64,000 bases of DNA from Nocardia veterana NBRC 100344. Its GTDB lineage: Bacteria; Actinomycetota; Actinomycetes; Mycobacteriales; Mycobacteriaceae. The translations under genes and the position numbers were made by a program. Positions within the stretch are counted from its first letter, which is position 1. Each line of letters starts with the position of its first letter. The notes beneath the pieces were generated by a model. It saw only the letters and a list, made by a program, of their open reading frames with translations, was not told where the DNA came from and did not search any database. Of this stretch, positions 36,074-44,273 are shown one piece after another. The stretch is from positions 62,001-126,000 of the forward strand of contig NZ_BAGM01000096.1 of assembly GCF_000308855.1 (NCBI RefSeq), written 5' to 3'.

Positions 36074-36378
36074 GCCGGGCTCCGTTCCGGGCAGGTGACG
36101 CCTGGGCGTAAAACCCCGCCGATTCGTTAGCCGAATGATTGCGGGTCCGACACTACCCGTGCCCGAAAGTGCCGCTTCCGCCTCGAATTACCGGGAACGG
36201 AGCAATTTCTGCGATTCGATGATGATTTGCTAACGGTTCGGTCGCGCCCGATATCTCTTCCATATCAATGCCGTGCGCAAGCACGGAATCCTCGCGTTCG
36301 AGCGTGGAAACGAGGGACGCTGACCGCCGTGCCCGTTGCCGGATCGTGTCCCGACGCCGGGCCGGCGAGACCGAGAAA
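36074..36378. other. Intergenic region, no gene seen
   Basis: Roughly 300 bases between the divergent ends of the membrane-protein gene and the small ORF. The part at 36185-36260 is AT-richer than average and may hold the promoter of the leftward membrane-protein gene. Confidence 0.35.
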
Positions 36379-36534
36379 TCAGCGGGTGCCGTCGTCCGCG
36401 GGCGTCTCCGCGCCGTCGGATCCGGCCGAATTCCCCGCGCTGCGGAACAGCGGACGATGCGCCACTCCACCGGCCGGCGTCGGCGTTTCGACGGGTACCG
36501 GACTGTGGCTGAACAGATTCGGCTGCTCACTCAT
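36379..36534 (-). CDS. Small ORF of 51 codons with a good ribosome site
   Basis: Starts ATG at 36534, preceded by GGAAAGGAC 7 bases upstream. It encodes a 51-residue hydrophilic peptide beginning MSEQPNLFSHSPVPVETP, containing VAHRPLFRSAGNSAG and ending in DDGTR. Third codon positions are about 78 % G/C, like neighbouring genes, which supports coding. The MSEQxPNP start resembles that of the DUF5313 protein encoded 245 bases upstream (MSEQKPNPVQ). No known family; it could be a stand-alone peptide or the precursor of a modified peptide, but no modifying enzyme is adjacent. Confidence 0.5.
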   Translation of the reverse strand: MSEQPNLFSHSPVPVETPTPAGGVAHRPLFRSAGNSAGSDGAETPADDGTR

Positions 36535-36779
36535 ATCGGATGTCCTTTCCCTGCGGCATCACCGAGCGTCCGCAACCGTTGGATAGTCGAAATCCATGCC
36601 GATTTCCGTCGACGCCTCCGCCGGCCTACGGCCGGACTCGCGCGCCTCGGCGGCACTCGATGCATCACCGACTGCGATAACAGTACACCCCGCAGCGACG
36701 TCCGCGGCCGGGACGAGCCGCGGACGCCTCCGGTCGGCCTTCGTGGAATCCGTTCGGCGCCCGGGGTTTCCGGCTCGGG

Positions 36780-37157
36780 TCAGCCGCGCCCGTGCCGCAG
36801 CTCGTATTGTTCGCGCTCGGCGGCCGCCCGCCGGCGCTCCCCGATATCGGCCAGTTCGGGGTCGAGGCCGTGTTTGAGTAGACGGTGGCGCCGATACACG
36901 TACATCAGCGCGACCGTGAAATAGACGAGCGGCAGGTACAGCAGGGCCATCATCGACAGCCCGACCCACAGCGGGCCCGGGACCAGCAGAAACAGGCACA
37001 GGACCGGGATGATCGGCACCAGGAAACGCAGCAGGTAGCGGCGCGCGGCGCCCGGGCCGGTCAGATCGTCGAGCACCCACTGCCGCATCGACGGCGGCAG
37101 CGTCGCACCGCAGATGTAGCGCACGCGCTGAACGGGATTCGGCTTCTGCTCACTCAT
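36780..37157 (-). CDS. DUF5313-family membrane protein
   Basis: A 125-residue protein beginning MSEQKPNPVQRVRYICGATLPPSMRQWV, the signature of this mycobacterial/nocardial family, with two adjacent membrane helices (FLVPIIPVLCLFLLVPGPLW and GLSMMALLYLPLVYFTVALM) and a charged C-terminus. Function is unknown. The ATG at 37157 overlaps the end of the upstream MarR gene by 8 bases, so the two are co-transcribed. Confidence 0.82.
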   Translation of the reverse strand: MSEQKPNPVQRVRYICGATLPPSMRQWVLDDLTGPGAARRYLLRFLVPIIPVLCLFLLVPGPLWVGLSMMALLYLPLVYFTVALMYVYRRHRLLKHGLDPELADIGERRRAAAEREQYELRHGRG

Positions 37158-37626
37158 CGATAACTCCCTGGGTGTCGGCGTGCGCGGCCCGTCGCGCGGC
37201 CTCGTTGACGCGGGTGAGAACCTCCCGCAGTTCCTCCAGATCGGCCAGGCCGACTCCGAGTCGTTCGACGACGGCGGGCGGGATCTTCTCCGCTTCCCGG
37301 CGCAACGCCCACCCGGCGTCGGTGAGGTCGATGAGCAATGTGCGCTCGTCGCGCCGATCGCGGCGGCGCGTGATGAGCCCCGCCGACTCGAGTCGTTTGA
37401 GCAGCGGCGACAGGGTCGCGGAGTCGAGCTGAAGCGCCTCGGCGATGGCCTTCACCGACATCGGCGCCTCACCCCACAGCGCCAGCATCACCAGATATTG
37501 CGGATGGGTCAGACCCAGCGGCTCGAGCAGCGGGCGGTACACCGTGAGCACCGATCGGTTCGCGACCGCCAGCGCAAAACACACCTGCCGATCCAATCGC
37601 AACGGATCGTCGACTCCGGTCGTCAT
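37150..37626 (-). CDS. OhrR-type MarR-family redox regulator
   Basis: A 158-residue winged-helix repressor. The N-terminal LRLDRQVCFALAVANRSVLT has the reactive Cys at the OhrR position, followed by YRPLLEPLGLTHPQYLVMLALWGE as in organic-peroxide-sensing OhrR proteins, then the HTH and wing (DSATLSPLLKRLESAGLITRRRDRRDERT). ATG 37626 follows GAGGAGG by 8 bases. No ohr peroxidase gene is adjacent; instead it overlaps the DUF5313 gene. A palindrome upstream fits autoregulation. Confidence 0.85.
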   Translation of the reverse strand: MTTGVDDPLRLDRQVCFALAVANRSVLTVYRPLLEPLGLTHPQYLVMLALWGEAPMSVKAIAEALQLDSATLSPLLKRLESAGLITRRRDRRDERTLLIDLTDAGWALRREAEKIPPAVVERLGVGLADLEELREVLTRVNEAARRAAHADTQGVIDE

Positions 37627-37665
37627 GACCCACACCTCCTCGTGCCGGAGGCCAGATTAACGCGC

Positions 37666-37689
37666 TAATAGTTAATGCACAAACTATTA
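37666..37689. promoter_or_regulatory. Candidate operator of the OhrR-type regulator
   Basis: TAATAGTT-N8-AACTATTA, perfect 8-bp arms, AT-rich, 40 bases upstream of the regulator start. Such AT-rich palindromes are typical MarR/OhrR targets. It lies between the regulator and the stop of the next TetR gene. Confidence 0.5.
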
Positions 37690-37706
37690 GTGCGCCAACG
37701 CACAGT

Positions 37707-38291
37707 TCAGCGCCTGATTCCAGCGGTCAGCAGCGCCGCCAACTCGCGATAGGCCTGCGCATCGTCGAGGCCGGTGGCCGCGCGCACCCCGCCCTGCTGA
37801 ATCCGGACCATCATCGCCGCGGCGAGATCGGCGGCGAAGGCGGCGTGCACATCGCGGAACTCACCCGCCGCCACACCCTCGGTCACGAGCTCACGCACCC
37901 GATCGGCGGCGATCCGGGTGTTGAGCTCGTACACCTCACGAGCCGGTGCGAAGGCCTCGAGGTCGGCCATGAAGCGCGGAGCGGCCGCCGACAGCGCGAC
38001 GCCGACCGCCGAGAGATAGCCGGTGATGCGCTCGGCCGCACCGGACAGCGTCGACACGCGAGCCTCCACCTGATCGGTCGCCCGCCGGAAGAAGTGCACC
38101 GTGGCGGCGCGAACCAGTTGCTCCTTACTGCCGGCCAGGGCGTACAGCGTGGATTTCGAGCACCGCAGCCGCGCGGCGATGTCATCGAGGGTCAGATGCG
38201 CGAATCCCTCGGCGAGAAACAGATCGACCAGGGCGTCGAAGAGTTCACCGCGCCGCCGGGTGGCGAACTCGGGCGGAGTCAACCGGTCCAT
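37707..38291 (-). CDS. TetR-family regulator divergent from the acyl-CoA dehydrogenase
   Basis: A 194-residue protein with the HTH FDALVDLFLAEGFAHLTLDD followed by IAARLRCSKSTLYALAGSKEQLV. ATG 38291 is used because the frame further upstream runs antisense through the acyl-CoA dehydrogenase gene. It is divergent from that gene, and the 96-base gap holds four AGTACT boxes. It is likely a repressor of acyl-CoA oxidation responding to an acyl-CoA-type ligand. Confidence 0.87.
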   Translation of the reverse strand: MDRLTPPEFATRRRGELFDALVDLFLAEGFAHLTLDDIAARLRCSKSTLYALAGSKEQLVRAATVHFFRRATDQVEARVSTLSGAAERITGYLSAVGVALSAAAPRFMADLEAFAPAREVYELNTRIAADRVRELVTEGVAAGEFRDVHAAFAADLAAAMMVRIQQGGVRAATGLDDAQAYRELAALLTAGIRR

Positions 38292-38300
38292 GCGCGCGAT

Positions 38301-38362
38301 AGTACTGGGCGAGGCTTTGCAGTACTGCCCGGAACCAGTACTGTGAGCGGTAATCCAGTACT
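38301..38362. promoter_or_regulatory. Four AGTACT boxes in two 20-base-spaced pairs
   Basis: AGTACT occurs at 38301, 38321, 38337 and 38357, each followed by G. The spacings are 20, 16 and 20 bases, so the boxes form two equal pairs. They fill the gap between the TetR start (38291) and the acyl-CoA dehydrogenase start (38388). Two adjacent TetR-binding sites, or one for each promoter, would explain this. Confidence 0.65.
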
Positions 38363-38387
38363 GTTTCCCGTCCCCCGAGGAGTAGCC

Positions 38388-39527
38388 GTGGCCGTCGACC
38401 GCCTGCTGCCCACCAACGAAGCGCACGATCTGATCCGGCTCACCCGCGATATCGCCGACAAGACACTCGCCCCGATCGTGGACAGCCATGAGAAGTCGGA
38501 AACCTATCCGGACGGCGTCTTCGCCACCCTCGGCGACGCGGGACTGCTGAGCCTGCCGTACCCGGTCGAGTGGGGCGGCGGTGGTCAGCCGTACGAGGTG
38601 TATCTGCAGGTACTGGAGGAGATCGCCGCGCGCTGGGCCGCGGTCGCGGTGGCCGTGAGCGTGCACTCGCTGGCCTGCCATCCGCTGTTCACCTTCGGCA
38701 CCGAGGAGCAGAAGCAACGCTGGCTGCCGGAGATGTTGAGCGGCAGCACGATCGGCGCCTACAGCCTGTCCGAGCCGCAGGCCGGATCCGATGCCGCCGC
38801 GCTCACCTGCAAGGCGACCGCCACCGAGGACGGCTACCGGATCAACGGCACCAAGGCGTGGATCACCCACGGCGGCGTCGCCGACTTCTACAACCTGTTC
38901 GCCCGCACCGGCGAGGGTTCGCGCGGCATCTCCTGTTTCCTGGTGCCCGCCGGCACCGAGGGCCTGAGTTTCGGCAAGCCGGAAGAAAAGATGGGCCTCA
39001 CCGCGATACCGACCACCTCGGCTCATTACGACAATGCCCTGGTCGCCGCCGACCGCCGGATCGGCGCGGAGGGGCAGGGCTTGCAGATCGCCTTCAGCGC
39101 CTTGGATTCCGGCCGCCTGGGCATCGCCGCGGTGGCAACCGGCCTGGCGCAGGCCGCCCTGGACGAGGCGGTCGCCTACGCTCAGCAGCGAACCACGTTC
39201 GGCCGCAAGATCATCGACCATCAGGGCCTCGGTTTCCTGCTGGCCGATATGGCCGCCGCCGTGGATTCGGCGCGCGCCACCTACCTCGACGCCGCGCGCC
39301 GCCGCGATGCGGGGCAACCGTATTCGCGCAATGCCTCGGTCGCCAAACTGGTCGCCACCGACGCGGCGATGAAGGTGACCACCGATGCCGTGCAGGTCCT
39401 CGGCGGCTACGGTTACACCCGCGAATTCCGCGTGGAACGCTATATGCGCGAAGCCAAGATCACCCAGATCTTCGAGGGCACCAACCAGATTCAGCGACTG
39501 GTGATCGCGCGCTCACTGGCCGGTTGA
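38388..39527 (+). CDS. Acyl-CoA dehydrogenase
   Basis: A 379-residue flavoenzyme that introduces the alpha-beta double bond in acyl-CoA. Family motifs: GAYSLSEPQAGSDAAAL, ITHGGVADFYNLF, QQRTTFGRKIIDHQG, VLGGYGYTREFRVERYMREAK (near the end) and ITQIFEGTNQIQRLVIAR, where the Glu of EGTN is the catalytic base. The GTG at 38388 follows GAGGAG by 5 bases and sits just after the AGTACT boxes. It overlaps the convergent flavin oxidase gene by 15 bases. Confidence 0.94.
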   Translation: MAVDRLLPTNEAHDLIRLTRDIADKTLAPIVDSHEKSETYPDGVFATLGDAGLLSLPYPVEWGGGGQPYEVYLQVLEEIAARWAAVAVAVSVHSLACHPLFTFGTEEQKQRWLPEMLSGSTIGAYSLSEPQAGSDAAALTCKATATEDGYRINGTKAWITHGGVADFYNLFARTGEGSRGISCFLVPAGTEGLSFGKPEEKMGLTAIPTTSAHYDNALVAADRRIGAEGQGLQIAFSALDSGRLGIAAVATGLAQAALDEAVAYAQQRTTFGRKIIDHQGLGFLLADMAAAVDSARATYLDAARRRDAGQPYSRNASVAKLVATDAAMKVTTDAVQVLGGYGYTREFRVERYMREAKITQIFEGTNQIQRLVIARSLAG

Positions 39528-40919
39528 GGCCGGCCGGATATTGACGTTGCGATGGAAGACGTTGCCCGGATCGTATTCGGCTTTGATCCGGGCCAGCCGC
39601 CCGTATTTGGATCCGTAGGACGCGCGCGTCCGCTCCTCGTCCGGCTCGGCCATGAAGTTGACATAGCCGCCGCACTCGGCGGCGCAGGGCCGCAACGCGT
39701 CCCAGGCCCGTCGCGCCCACATCCGATCCAGCTCCAACAGCTGCGCATCGGGTGCGACCGCCGCGAGATTGCAGACGAAATGCGGGGTGCGACGTCCGCC
39801 GAAGGCGGTGGCGTCCTCGGCCACGTCACAGAATGCGCCGTCCAGGGCGAAGATCGGCATGAACGACAGTGGCGATGCCTTGCGCCCGGCATGTTCGGCG
39901 ACGATCGCGATCACCTCGTCGGACAGTTCGTCGAGATCGAGTGCCTTCTCGTAGCCGTGAATGCCCCACGGGGCGGAGTCGTCGAGCAGGCTCTGCAGGG
40001 CGGTATAGGGCATGGTGGTGGTGAATTCGAACAGCGGCGGCAGCGTCCGCCGCAGCGGCGCGACCGTCGCGGCATGCTCGTCCGGTCCGTCGAAGCCCGC
40101 GACGAGCAGGGCGTATCCCGGCATCAGCTGGTATTGCTCCGGAACGAACGGGGCCGGCGGCGCGGACAGGCCGACGGCGAACAGCAGCCCCGCCCGCTCC
40201 GGCAAGGTTGGGACGAACTCCCGTCCCAGACGCAAGGCGTCCGGGCCCTGATCCATCGGCCAGAACATCATCGTGAACTGCACCATCGGGCCGACGGGAT
40301 GGACTCGGAACTCGAATTCGGTTACCACACCGAAGTTTCCGCCACCGCCGCGCAGCCCCCAGAACAGCTCGGCGTTCTCGGTGCCGTCGGCGTGCACGAT
40401 GCGACCGTCGGCGAGGACGACGCGAGCCCCGGTCAGGTTGTCGATCGACAGTCCGAGTAGATGGGTCAGCCAGCCCATGCCACCGCCGAGGGTCAGACCG
40501 CCCACCCCGGTATGGCTGATCACGCCGCCGGTGACCGCCAGCCCGTGCTCCTGGGTCGCGGCGTCCATATCGGCCATCGTCGCGCCGCCACCGACCAGCA
40601 CTCGGCCGGCCTCGGGGTCGACCTGAACCCGATTCATCTCGGCCAGGTTGATCATCATCCCGCCGTCGCCGACGGAGGCGCCGCTGAACGAGTGGCCCCC
40701 ACCGCGCACCGACACCTCGAGATCGCGGGCGGCGGCGAAGCCGAGCGCCGCGGCGACGTCCTCGGCACGGCGGCACTTCGCGATCGCCGCGGGGCGTCTG
40801 TCGATGGCGCCGTTCCAGATCGAGCGAGCCTCGTCGAATCCGGGATCGTCACCGCCGAGGACCGTACCTTGCATGTTCGAGCGCAGCGCTCCCAGATCGG
40901 AGCTCACCGTTCGGGTCAT
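39513..40919 (-). CDS. FAD-linked oxidase with berberine-bridge C-terminus
   Basis: A 468-residue FAD_binding_4/BBE protein. The N-terminal FAD domain has SVRGGGHSFSGASVGDGG, in which the His of GGGHS normally carries a covalent FAD, and GLTLGGGMGWLTHLLGLS. The end, YGSKYGRLARIKAEYDPGNVF followed by RNVNI, is the BBE motif. The Cys of bicovalent family members is not seen at its usual place. It oxidises alcohols, sugars or specialised metabolites. ATG 40919 has GGAG upstream. It diverges from a MarR gene, its likely regulator. Confidence 0.88.
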   Translation of the reverse strand: MTRTVSSDLGALRSNMQGTVLGGDDPGFDEARSIWNGAIDRRPAAIAKCRRAEDVAAALGFAAARDLEVSVRGGGHSFSGASVGDGGMMINLAEMNRVQVDPEAGRVLVGGGATMADMDAATQEHGLAVTGGVISHTGVGGLTLGGGMGWLTHLLGLSIDNLTGARVVLADGRIVHADGTENAELFWGLRGGGGNFGVVTEFEFRVHPVGPMVQFTMMFWPMDQGPDALRLGREFVPTLPERAGLLFAVGLSAPPAPFVPEQYQLMPGYALLVAGFDGPDEHAATVAPLRRTLPPLFEFTTTMPYTALQSLLDDSAPWGIHGYEKALDLDELSDEVIAIVAEHAGRKASPLSFMPIFALDGAFCDVAEDATAFGGRRTPHFVCNLAAVAPDAQLLELDRMWARRAWDALRPCAAECGGYVNFMAEPDEERTRASYGSKYGRLARIKAEYDPGNVFHRNVNIRPASTGQ

Positions 40920-41082
40920 CGCATTCTCCAGATGTCGTGGCCCCGACCCCATGGAATGAGCCGCCCCGTGCCCGGTCGGCTCCCGATGCGGCACTCGCCG
41001 AGCCGGCGTGCCGTCCGAAAAGACCTACACGCGCTCGGCATCGAGACGCGCGATGGGATCATCGTATTCATTAGGGAGCCTA

Positions 41083-41095
41083 GTTACAAGGTAAC
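41083..41095. promoter_or_regulatory. Candidate MarR operator overlapping the MarR start region
   Basis: GTTAC-AAG-GTAAC, perfect 5-bp arms ending 3 bases before the MarR start codon at 41099. The position would block the MarR transcript and fits autorepression. Short, so only moderately convincing. Confidence 0.4.
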
Positions 41096-41098
41096 CTG

Positions 41099-41569
41099 AT
41101 GACCGTGATCGAGCCGCCGCCCACGCCCGTAACGGACCGGACCATGGCGATGGCCATGGCAGTACGGGCACTCGTCCGGGGAGTGGACTCCTACCGCGGC
41201 GCCCGCGCCGAGGCGGCCGGCGGGGTCGCGGTGATCGATATCGTGGCGCTGGGCCATCTTCTCGTGCAGGGTCCGCAGACCCCGACCGATCTGGCGCGGC
41301 GGCTCGGTGTCACCACGGCCTCGATCACGGACCTGCTCGATCGCATGGAACAACGCCGCTGGGTGCTCCGCACCCCGCATCCCCGCGATCGCCGCCGCAT
41401 TCTGGCGTCGCTCACCGAGGTCGGCCACGACCTCATCACCGAGACCTACCGTGAATTCGCCACCCGCCTCTCCCCCGCCTTCACCGACCTGCCATCCGAA
41501 GACCAGCAGGTGGTCATGCGATTTCTGGAGACGGCCACGAGCTGCCTCACCGGCGGCCCGCAACGTTGA
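41099..41569 (+). CDS. MarR-family transcriptional regulator
   Basis: A 156-residue winged-helix protein: VAVIDIVALGHLLVQGPQTP, HTH LARRLGVTTASITDLLDRME, and wing RRWVLRTPHPRDRRRIL. No reactive Cys is at the OhrR position, so it is a ligand-type MarR. It is divergent from the flavin oxidase gene (179-base gap) and is followed by a structured non-coding stretch. No ribosome site is visible before ATG 41099; a leaderless transcript is possible. Confidence 0.85.
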   Translation: MTVIEPPPTPVTDRTMAMAMAVRALVRGVDSYRGARAEAAGGVAVIDIVALGHLLVQGPQTPTDLARRLGVTTASITDLLDRMEQRRWVLRTPHPRDRRRILASLTEVGHDLITETYREFATRLSPAFTDLPSEDQQVVMRFLETATSCLTGGPQR

Positions 41570-41719
41570 GGACGACCGCGTTCAGACGAGAACCTTCCGT
41601 TTGCGGATTCGCCGCTGCACGTCGCGCATCATGATCCTGGTTCCCCGGCGACTCGCGACACGCCGAGCCGGGTTGCCCCGATCACCGGACTCCGCGACGC
41701 ACACTCACAGGGCCAGTGT

Positions 41720-41769
41720 GAGCAGGATCGACCGGTCGACCAGCGCTCTTTCGCTGGTCGTGCCTGCTC
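41720..41769 (+). terminator. Long imperfect hairpin between MarR and the secreted hydrolase
   Basis: An outer stem GAGCAGG/CCTGCTC encloses an inner perfect 9-bp stem CGACCAGCG/CGCTGGTCG with loop CTCTTT. It ends 33 bases before the hydrolase start. It may terminate the MarR transcript or act in the 5' leader of the hydrolase. Confidence 0.45.
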
Positions 41770-41802
41770 GGTCGGCTCACCCTCACCGAGGAGGTGGCCC
41801 GG

Positions 41803-42885
41803 TTGCCGATCCGGCTCGTCGCCGCAGGGTTCGCGGCGCTCGCCGTCACGTGCAGCGGCCTCGGATGGGCACACGCCAATCCATCCGATGTGCCGAATGT
41901 GTCCATCGCGGTGCGGCCGTCGCCCGTAGCCGCACCCGCCGGCACTGCCGCGGTGGGCCGCGTCGACACAGCCGTCACCGACGCCGACCGTACCGTCATC
42001 GTCTCCGCCTGGTATCCGACCACCGAAACGGGCAGGCCGGCGCCCTACATTCCCGCGACCGGCCCGGCCACCCAGCTGCAGATCGCCGCGGAGTCGGCCG
42101 CGTGGTTGCGCACTCCCGGCGTCGCGACCATGGCAGGCGCACAGGCCGCCGCCACCGAGGTCGCGCCGGTCGCCGGTGATCGCCTGCCCGTCGTCCTGAT
42201 GTCGCCCGGACTGGCCTGCCCGCGCTTCCTGCTGTCCGGCCTGGCGAGCGACCTCGCCTCCCGGGGCTGGGTGGCGGTGGTCATGGACCACACCGGTGAG
42301 GCGCCCGCGGTCGAACTCCCGGACGGGCGGCTCGCGGCCGGAGGTCCGGTGATGCCCGACAACAGCCAGTACATGCGGGCACGCCTGGGCGACCGCATGC
42401 ACGACACCCGTATCACGCTGGATCGGTTGCCGACACTCCCGATCGTCGGCCCCCATCTCGACCCCACGCGGATCGCGATGGTCGGACACTCCTACGGAGG
42501 CCTCACCGCGGTGCAGACGACAGCCATCGATCCGCGGGTGCGGGCGGTCGTCGTCCTCGACGGTTCGGCCGGGTGGGCCGGTACGGCGGCACCCCCAACC
42601 CTCGATCGTCCGGTGCTGCTGCTCGGATCCAGCGAGCTGCCACATCCCTCCTGGGCGCAATTCCACGACAGCGCATTCGATTACGCGTCGGTGCGCGACG
42701 GCGGCCACTACACCGCGACCGATCTGTGCGCCCTGGGCGGCGGTCCCGACAAGTGCGGCACACTGCCAGCGGACCGAGCGGCGATCGTCACCCGCGACGC
42801 GGTGGCGAGCTGGCTCGACCGGCATCTGCTCGGCCACGACCTTCCCCGCGCGACCCACCCGGAATTGGTGTGGCACACCGGGTGA
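41803..42885 (+). CDS. Secreted alpha/beta hydrolase (PAF-acetylhydrolase-like)
   Basis: A 360-residue exported enzyme. The start is the TTG at 41803, because GAGGAGGTG lies 6 bases upstream; the GTG at 41794 would sit inside that ribosome site. A signal peptide ends near GWAHANPS. The nucleophile elbow is GHSYGG within RIAMVGHSYGGLTAVQT, VVVLDGSAGW gives the Asp strand, and the His is in DGGHYTATDLC. The VWYPT-type start (IVSAWYPTTETGRPAPYIPA) is typical of the platelet-activating-factor acetylhydrolase and dienelactone-hydrolase-like lipases. Confidence 0.83.
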   Translation: MPIRLVAAGFAALAVTCSGLGWAHANPSDVPNVSIAVRPSPVAAPAGTAAVGRVDTAVTDADRTVIVSAWYPTTETGRPAPYIPATGPATQLQIAAESAAWLRTPGVATMAGAQAAATEVAPVAGDRLPVVLMSPGLACPRFLLSGLASDLASRGWVAVVMDHTGEAPAVELPDGRLAAGGPVMPDNSQYMRARLGDRMHDTRITLDRLPTLPIVGPHLDPTRIAMVGHSYGGLTAVQTTAIDPRVRAVVVLDGSAGWAGTAAPPTLDRPVLLLGSSELPHPSWAQFHDSAFDYASVRDGGHYTATDLCALGGGPDKCGTLPADRAAIVTRDAVASWLDRHLLGHDLPRATHPELVWHTG

Positions 42886-42954
42886 ACCTCCCGCGGGTAC
42901 CGGACGACCTACCCATGATGTACCGATGCCGACAGTCACACCCAGAAGGTAAGC

Positions 42955-43017
42955 ATGAACATGGGCGCCCGTCGGCGCCTTACCATGCCGCGCGCTCGTC
43001 ATCTGGAGGCTGCTTGA
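42955..43017 (+). CDS. 20-codon leader ORF coupled to the P450
   Basis: ATG at 42955 with AGAAGGT 4 bases upstream, encoding MNMGARRRLTMPRARHLEAA. Its TGA overlaps the TTG start of the P450 gene (TTGA), the classical arrangement for translational coupling. The peptide is very basic. It could be a leader peptide that sets P450 translation, or a chance ORF. Confidence 0.4.
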   Translation: MNMGARRRLTMPRARHLEAA

Positions 43018-44273
43018 CCAGGCCAGAATTTCTCCCCCGCCCGACTTCCGGATCGGCCGGCCGGCATGGGGCTCCTACCGGCGACCATCGAGAACGAATT
43101 GCGTTGTATTCCCCCGCATTCGCCGCGGATCCGCATACGACATACCGGCGGTTGCGCGCGCAGTACGGTTCACTCGCCCCGGTGGAGCTGGCACCGGGCG
43201 TACCCGCGACACTGGTCGTGGGCTACCGGACCGCACTACGAATATTGCACGACCCGGCGCACTTTCCCGCCGACCCGAGGGCCTGGGAACGCGGAGTTCC
43301 GTCGGACTGCCCGGTGCTTCCGGTCCTGCAGTGGCGGCCGAATGCGCTGCGCAACACGGGAGTCGCGCATTCCCGCTACCGCCAGGCGAATACCGACAGT
43401 ATCAACGGCGTCGACCTGCATTCGATGCACGCGACGGTAGAGAACATCGCAGCCGGCCTGATCGACAACTTCGGCCACCTGGGAACTGCGGATTTGGTGA
43501 GCCAGTACGCTTTTCCGCTCGCCTTCGCAGTCGTCAACGCCATGCTGGGTTGTCCGCCGGAGATCGGACAGCGGATCGCGGAGGCCACCGCGATCATCTT
43601 CGACAGCGGTGACGCCGAGCGCGGCAACGGAATGCTGGGCGAAGCCGTACTCGAGCTGGTCCAGCTCAAGCGCCGGAATCCGGGAGACGACATCACCTCA
43701 CGACTGATCGCACATCCCACCGGCCTCGACGACGCGGAGTTGATCCATCAGATCGTCGTGCTCTACGGTGCCGGCATCGAGCCGCTGCACAATCTGATCG
43801 TCAACACCGTGCTACTGATACTCACCGACGAACGGTTCGCCGGCAGTGTTCTCGGCGGGGCTCTGTCCACGCGCGATGCGCTGGACGAGGTCCTCTTTTT
43901 GGACCCGCCCATGGCGAACTTCTCCGTCACCTATCCGCGGCAACCGATCCTGATCGACAATATGTGGTTGCAGGCGGATCAGCCGGTCGTGATCAGCATG
44001 GCCGGCTGCAACAACGACCTGGTCGACAGTGGGAGCGACCATACCGGCAATCGCTCCCATCTGGCCTGGGGCGCCGGCCCCCATGCGTGTCCGGCTCGGT
44101 CCGCGGCGTATCTGATCGCACAAGACGCCATCGACCAACTACTCGACGCCCTCCCCGATCTGCGGCTGTCGGTACCGGCCGCCGAATTGGTTTGGCGGCC
44201 AGGGCCTTTCCATCGAGCCCTGGCCGCCCTTCCGGTGACCTTCCCGCCGATGCCGGCCTCCGACGGACAGTGA
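43014..44273 (+). CDS. Conservon-type cytochrome P450 with degenerate motifs
   Basis: A 419-residue P450-fold protein. The heme loop WGAGPHACPARSAAY keeps the Cys ligand with Trp in place of the usual first Phe, as in P450s of actinobacterial conservon (cvn) signalling operons. The I-helix segment YGAGIEPLHNLIVN lacks the Thr for oxygen activation, and the K-helix reads DEVLFLDPP, so the ExxR Arg is Phe. The TTG at 43014 follows CTGGAGG by 5 bases; longer frames from 42914 exist. The usual conservon partners (kinase-like, roadblock, DUF742, GTPase) are not in this window. Activity as a monooxygenase is doubtful. Confidence 0.8.
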   Translation: MTRPEFLPRPTSGSAGRHGAPTGDHRERIALYSPAFAADPHTTYRRLRAQYGSLAPVELAPGVPATLVVGYRTALRILHDPAHFPADPRAWERGVPSDCPVLPVLQWRPNALRNTGVAHSRYRQANTDSINGVDLHSMHATVENIAAGLIDNFGHLGTADLVSQYAFPLAFAVVNAMLGCPPEIGQRIAEATAIIFDSGDAERGNGMLGEAVLELVQLKRRNPGDDITSRLIAHPTGLDDAELIHQIVVLYGAGIEPLHNLIVNTVLLILTDERFAGSVLGGALSTRDALDEVLFLDPPMANFSVTYPRQPILIDNMWLQADQPVVISMAGCNNDLVDSGSDHTGNRSHLAWGAGPHACPARSAAYLIAQDAIDQLLDALPDLRLSVPAAELVWRPGPFHRALAALPVTFPPMPASDGQ

